Positions 63,353 through 64,000 of a stretch of DNA of 64,000 nucleotides are shown piece after piece. The stretch is taken from assembly GCF_007954585.1 (NCBI RefSeq), contig NZ_CP042382.1, positions 2,356,001 to 2,420,000 on the forward strand, written 5' to 3'. The stretch's first letter is position 1. The number at the start of each line of letters is the position of its first letter. This stretch comes from Pistricoccus aurantiacus (GTDB lineage Bacteria; Pseudomonadota; Gammaproteobacteria; Pseudomonadales; Halomonadaceae). The notes beneath the pieces were generated by a model. It was not told the DNA's origin and searched no databases. It saw only the letters and a list, made by a program, of their open reading frames with translations. A program made the translations under genes and the position numbers.

Positions 63353-64000
63353 TCATGGCGTCTGAATCTCCCTTTGGAGGAGGTGATCAGGGGACGATGC
63401 GCCGGTATCGAGAGTCCGTGCCAGGCGCTCGAGGGTCTTATCGAAGCGCCTTGGCTCCTCGAAGGGCGGGTTGTGCGCCGAGTGTCCGAACCAGATTAGT
63501 CGCTTCTCCGGCGCCTCGAGTGCCTTGAAGTAACGCGCGGCGATCGCCGAGCCCGCATGATGATCGTAGCGCCCGAGAAGGAAGAACACCGGCACCTCGA
63601 TTCGCGGTACCGAGCGCGTGAGGTCCAGGGTAAGAAGCTCGGGGGTCATCGCCTTGAGCGATACCTGGTTGGCGCGAATGAAGCGCGAAATCTCCCAAGG
63701 CGTCACGAGGCCGCGCAGCACGCCCGTCACCAGTACCCAAAAGCGGTTGGGCTGGCGGTGAAAGACGGCGCCGTACCGATCCGCCAGCGACTCTATTGCC
63801 AGCACCTGGTCCGCCGTTTCATAGGGCGGGGGCCCGATCTCGCGCAGGCGTGTCAGCGCGGCCTCGTCCCGTTGTCGTGTCGCCTCGCTAAGGATGAACG
63901 CGTATTCCTGCCGCTGGGATTCGCGTGGCGAGATCAGCGGCGCCACCGCGATAAGGGCGGCCACCTTCTCGGGATGGCGTTGAGCATAGAGGAGGCCGAG
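63353..64000 (-). CDS. Alpha/beta hydrolase, 5' end outside window
   Basis: The frame is open to the window end, where it reads LGLLYAQRHPEKVAALIAVAPLIS, the segment following the nucleophile elbow of proline-iminopeptidase-like alpha/beta hydrolases. The acid residue lies in VPVFFLLGRYDHHAGS and the catalytic His in WFGHSAHNPPFEEPRRF. The nucleophile Ser would lie just beyond base 64000. The 216 visible codons give the C-terminal two thirds. Substrate unknown. Confidence 0.85.
   Translation of the reverse strand, partial: LGLLYAQRHPEKVAALIAVAPLISPRESQRQEYAFILSEATRQRDEAALTRLREIGPPPYETADQVLAIESLADRYGAVFHRQPNRFWVLVTGVLRGLVTPWEISRFIRANQVSLKAMTPELLTLDLTRSVPRIEVPVFFLLGRYDHHAGSAIAARYFKALEAPEKRLIWFGHSAHNPPFEEPRRFDKTLERLARTLDTGASSPDHLLQREIQTP

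Overview
The window looks like chromosomal DNA of a GC-rich, halophilic or marine gammaproteobacterium, most likely a Halomonas-type member of the Halomonadaceae. That is an inference. It rests on the choline-to-glycine-betaine genes, a 3-hydroxybutyrate dehydrogenase, a marine-type trimethylamine monooxygenase and the general protein flavour; no rRNA or other species marker is present.

Layout. 1-9.5 kb: the 3' end of a surface-polysaccharide (O-antigen or capsule) locus. It runs from pseH (cut by the window edge) and pseI (pseudaminic acid synthesis) through an AT-rich glycosyltransferase and Wzy-like polymerase, an IS30 remnant, a WecG/TagA-type glycosyltransferase, an 18-copy TCAAG repeat, galE and an O-antigen ligase to a WcaJ-type initiating sugar-phosphate transferase. 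9.5-11.2 kb: a glycerophosphodiesterase and a YiiX-like papain-fold hydrolase. 11.2-13.7 kb: an IS5-family element sitting exactly on the stop codon of the YiiX-like gene and itself split by an IS3-family element. 13.9-18.3 kb: patatin-like lipase, hbdH, a secreted DsrE protein, qorA and an unknown gene. 18.3-25.8 kb: an RpiR regulator divergent from a crotonase / NDP-forming acyl-CoA synthetase / crotonase operon, then a GNAT and an SLC13 permease with RCK_C domains. 25.8-28.4 kb: fadE.

28.6-36.8 kb: osmoprotectant block. betT is separated from betA, betB and betI, but both halves carry a BetI box, so choline uptake and its two-step oxidation to glycine betaine look like one regulon. A trimethylamine monooxygenase gene lies next to it. 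37.2-43.4 kb: purine catabolism in the order xdhA-xdhB-xdhC-guaD on the minus strand, with start/stop overlaps.

43.5-54.9 kb: two identical tRNA-Asn genes followed by a decayed integrative conjugative element of the pKLC102/PFGI-1 type. parA and the first ~45 codons of dnaB are joined out of frame to the C-terminal half of a conjugative ATPase, which implies a large internal deletion. The tail of the transfer operon then follows (DsbC-like, PFL_4709/4710/4711-type proteins, TraG-like), broken by an Xre/RES toxin-antitoxin module. A RelB-like antitoxin with a wrecked RelE/ParE toxin closes it. No relaxase, coupling protein or integrase is present.

55.7-64 kb: an RND efflux adaptor and pump, a CaCA-family antiporter, a frameshifted DUF1772 gene with a VOC protein, a short relic of a second RND pump gene, a small secreted protein and an alpha/beta hydrolase cut by the window end.

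The most unusual parts are the deletion-fused conjugative element with its inserted toxin-antitoxin module, the pentanucleotide repeat in the polysaccharide locus, the AT-rich sugar-transferase/polymerase island, and the RpiR-controlled acyl-CoA operon whose two crotonases have different active sites.
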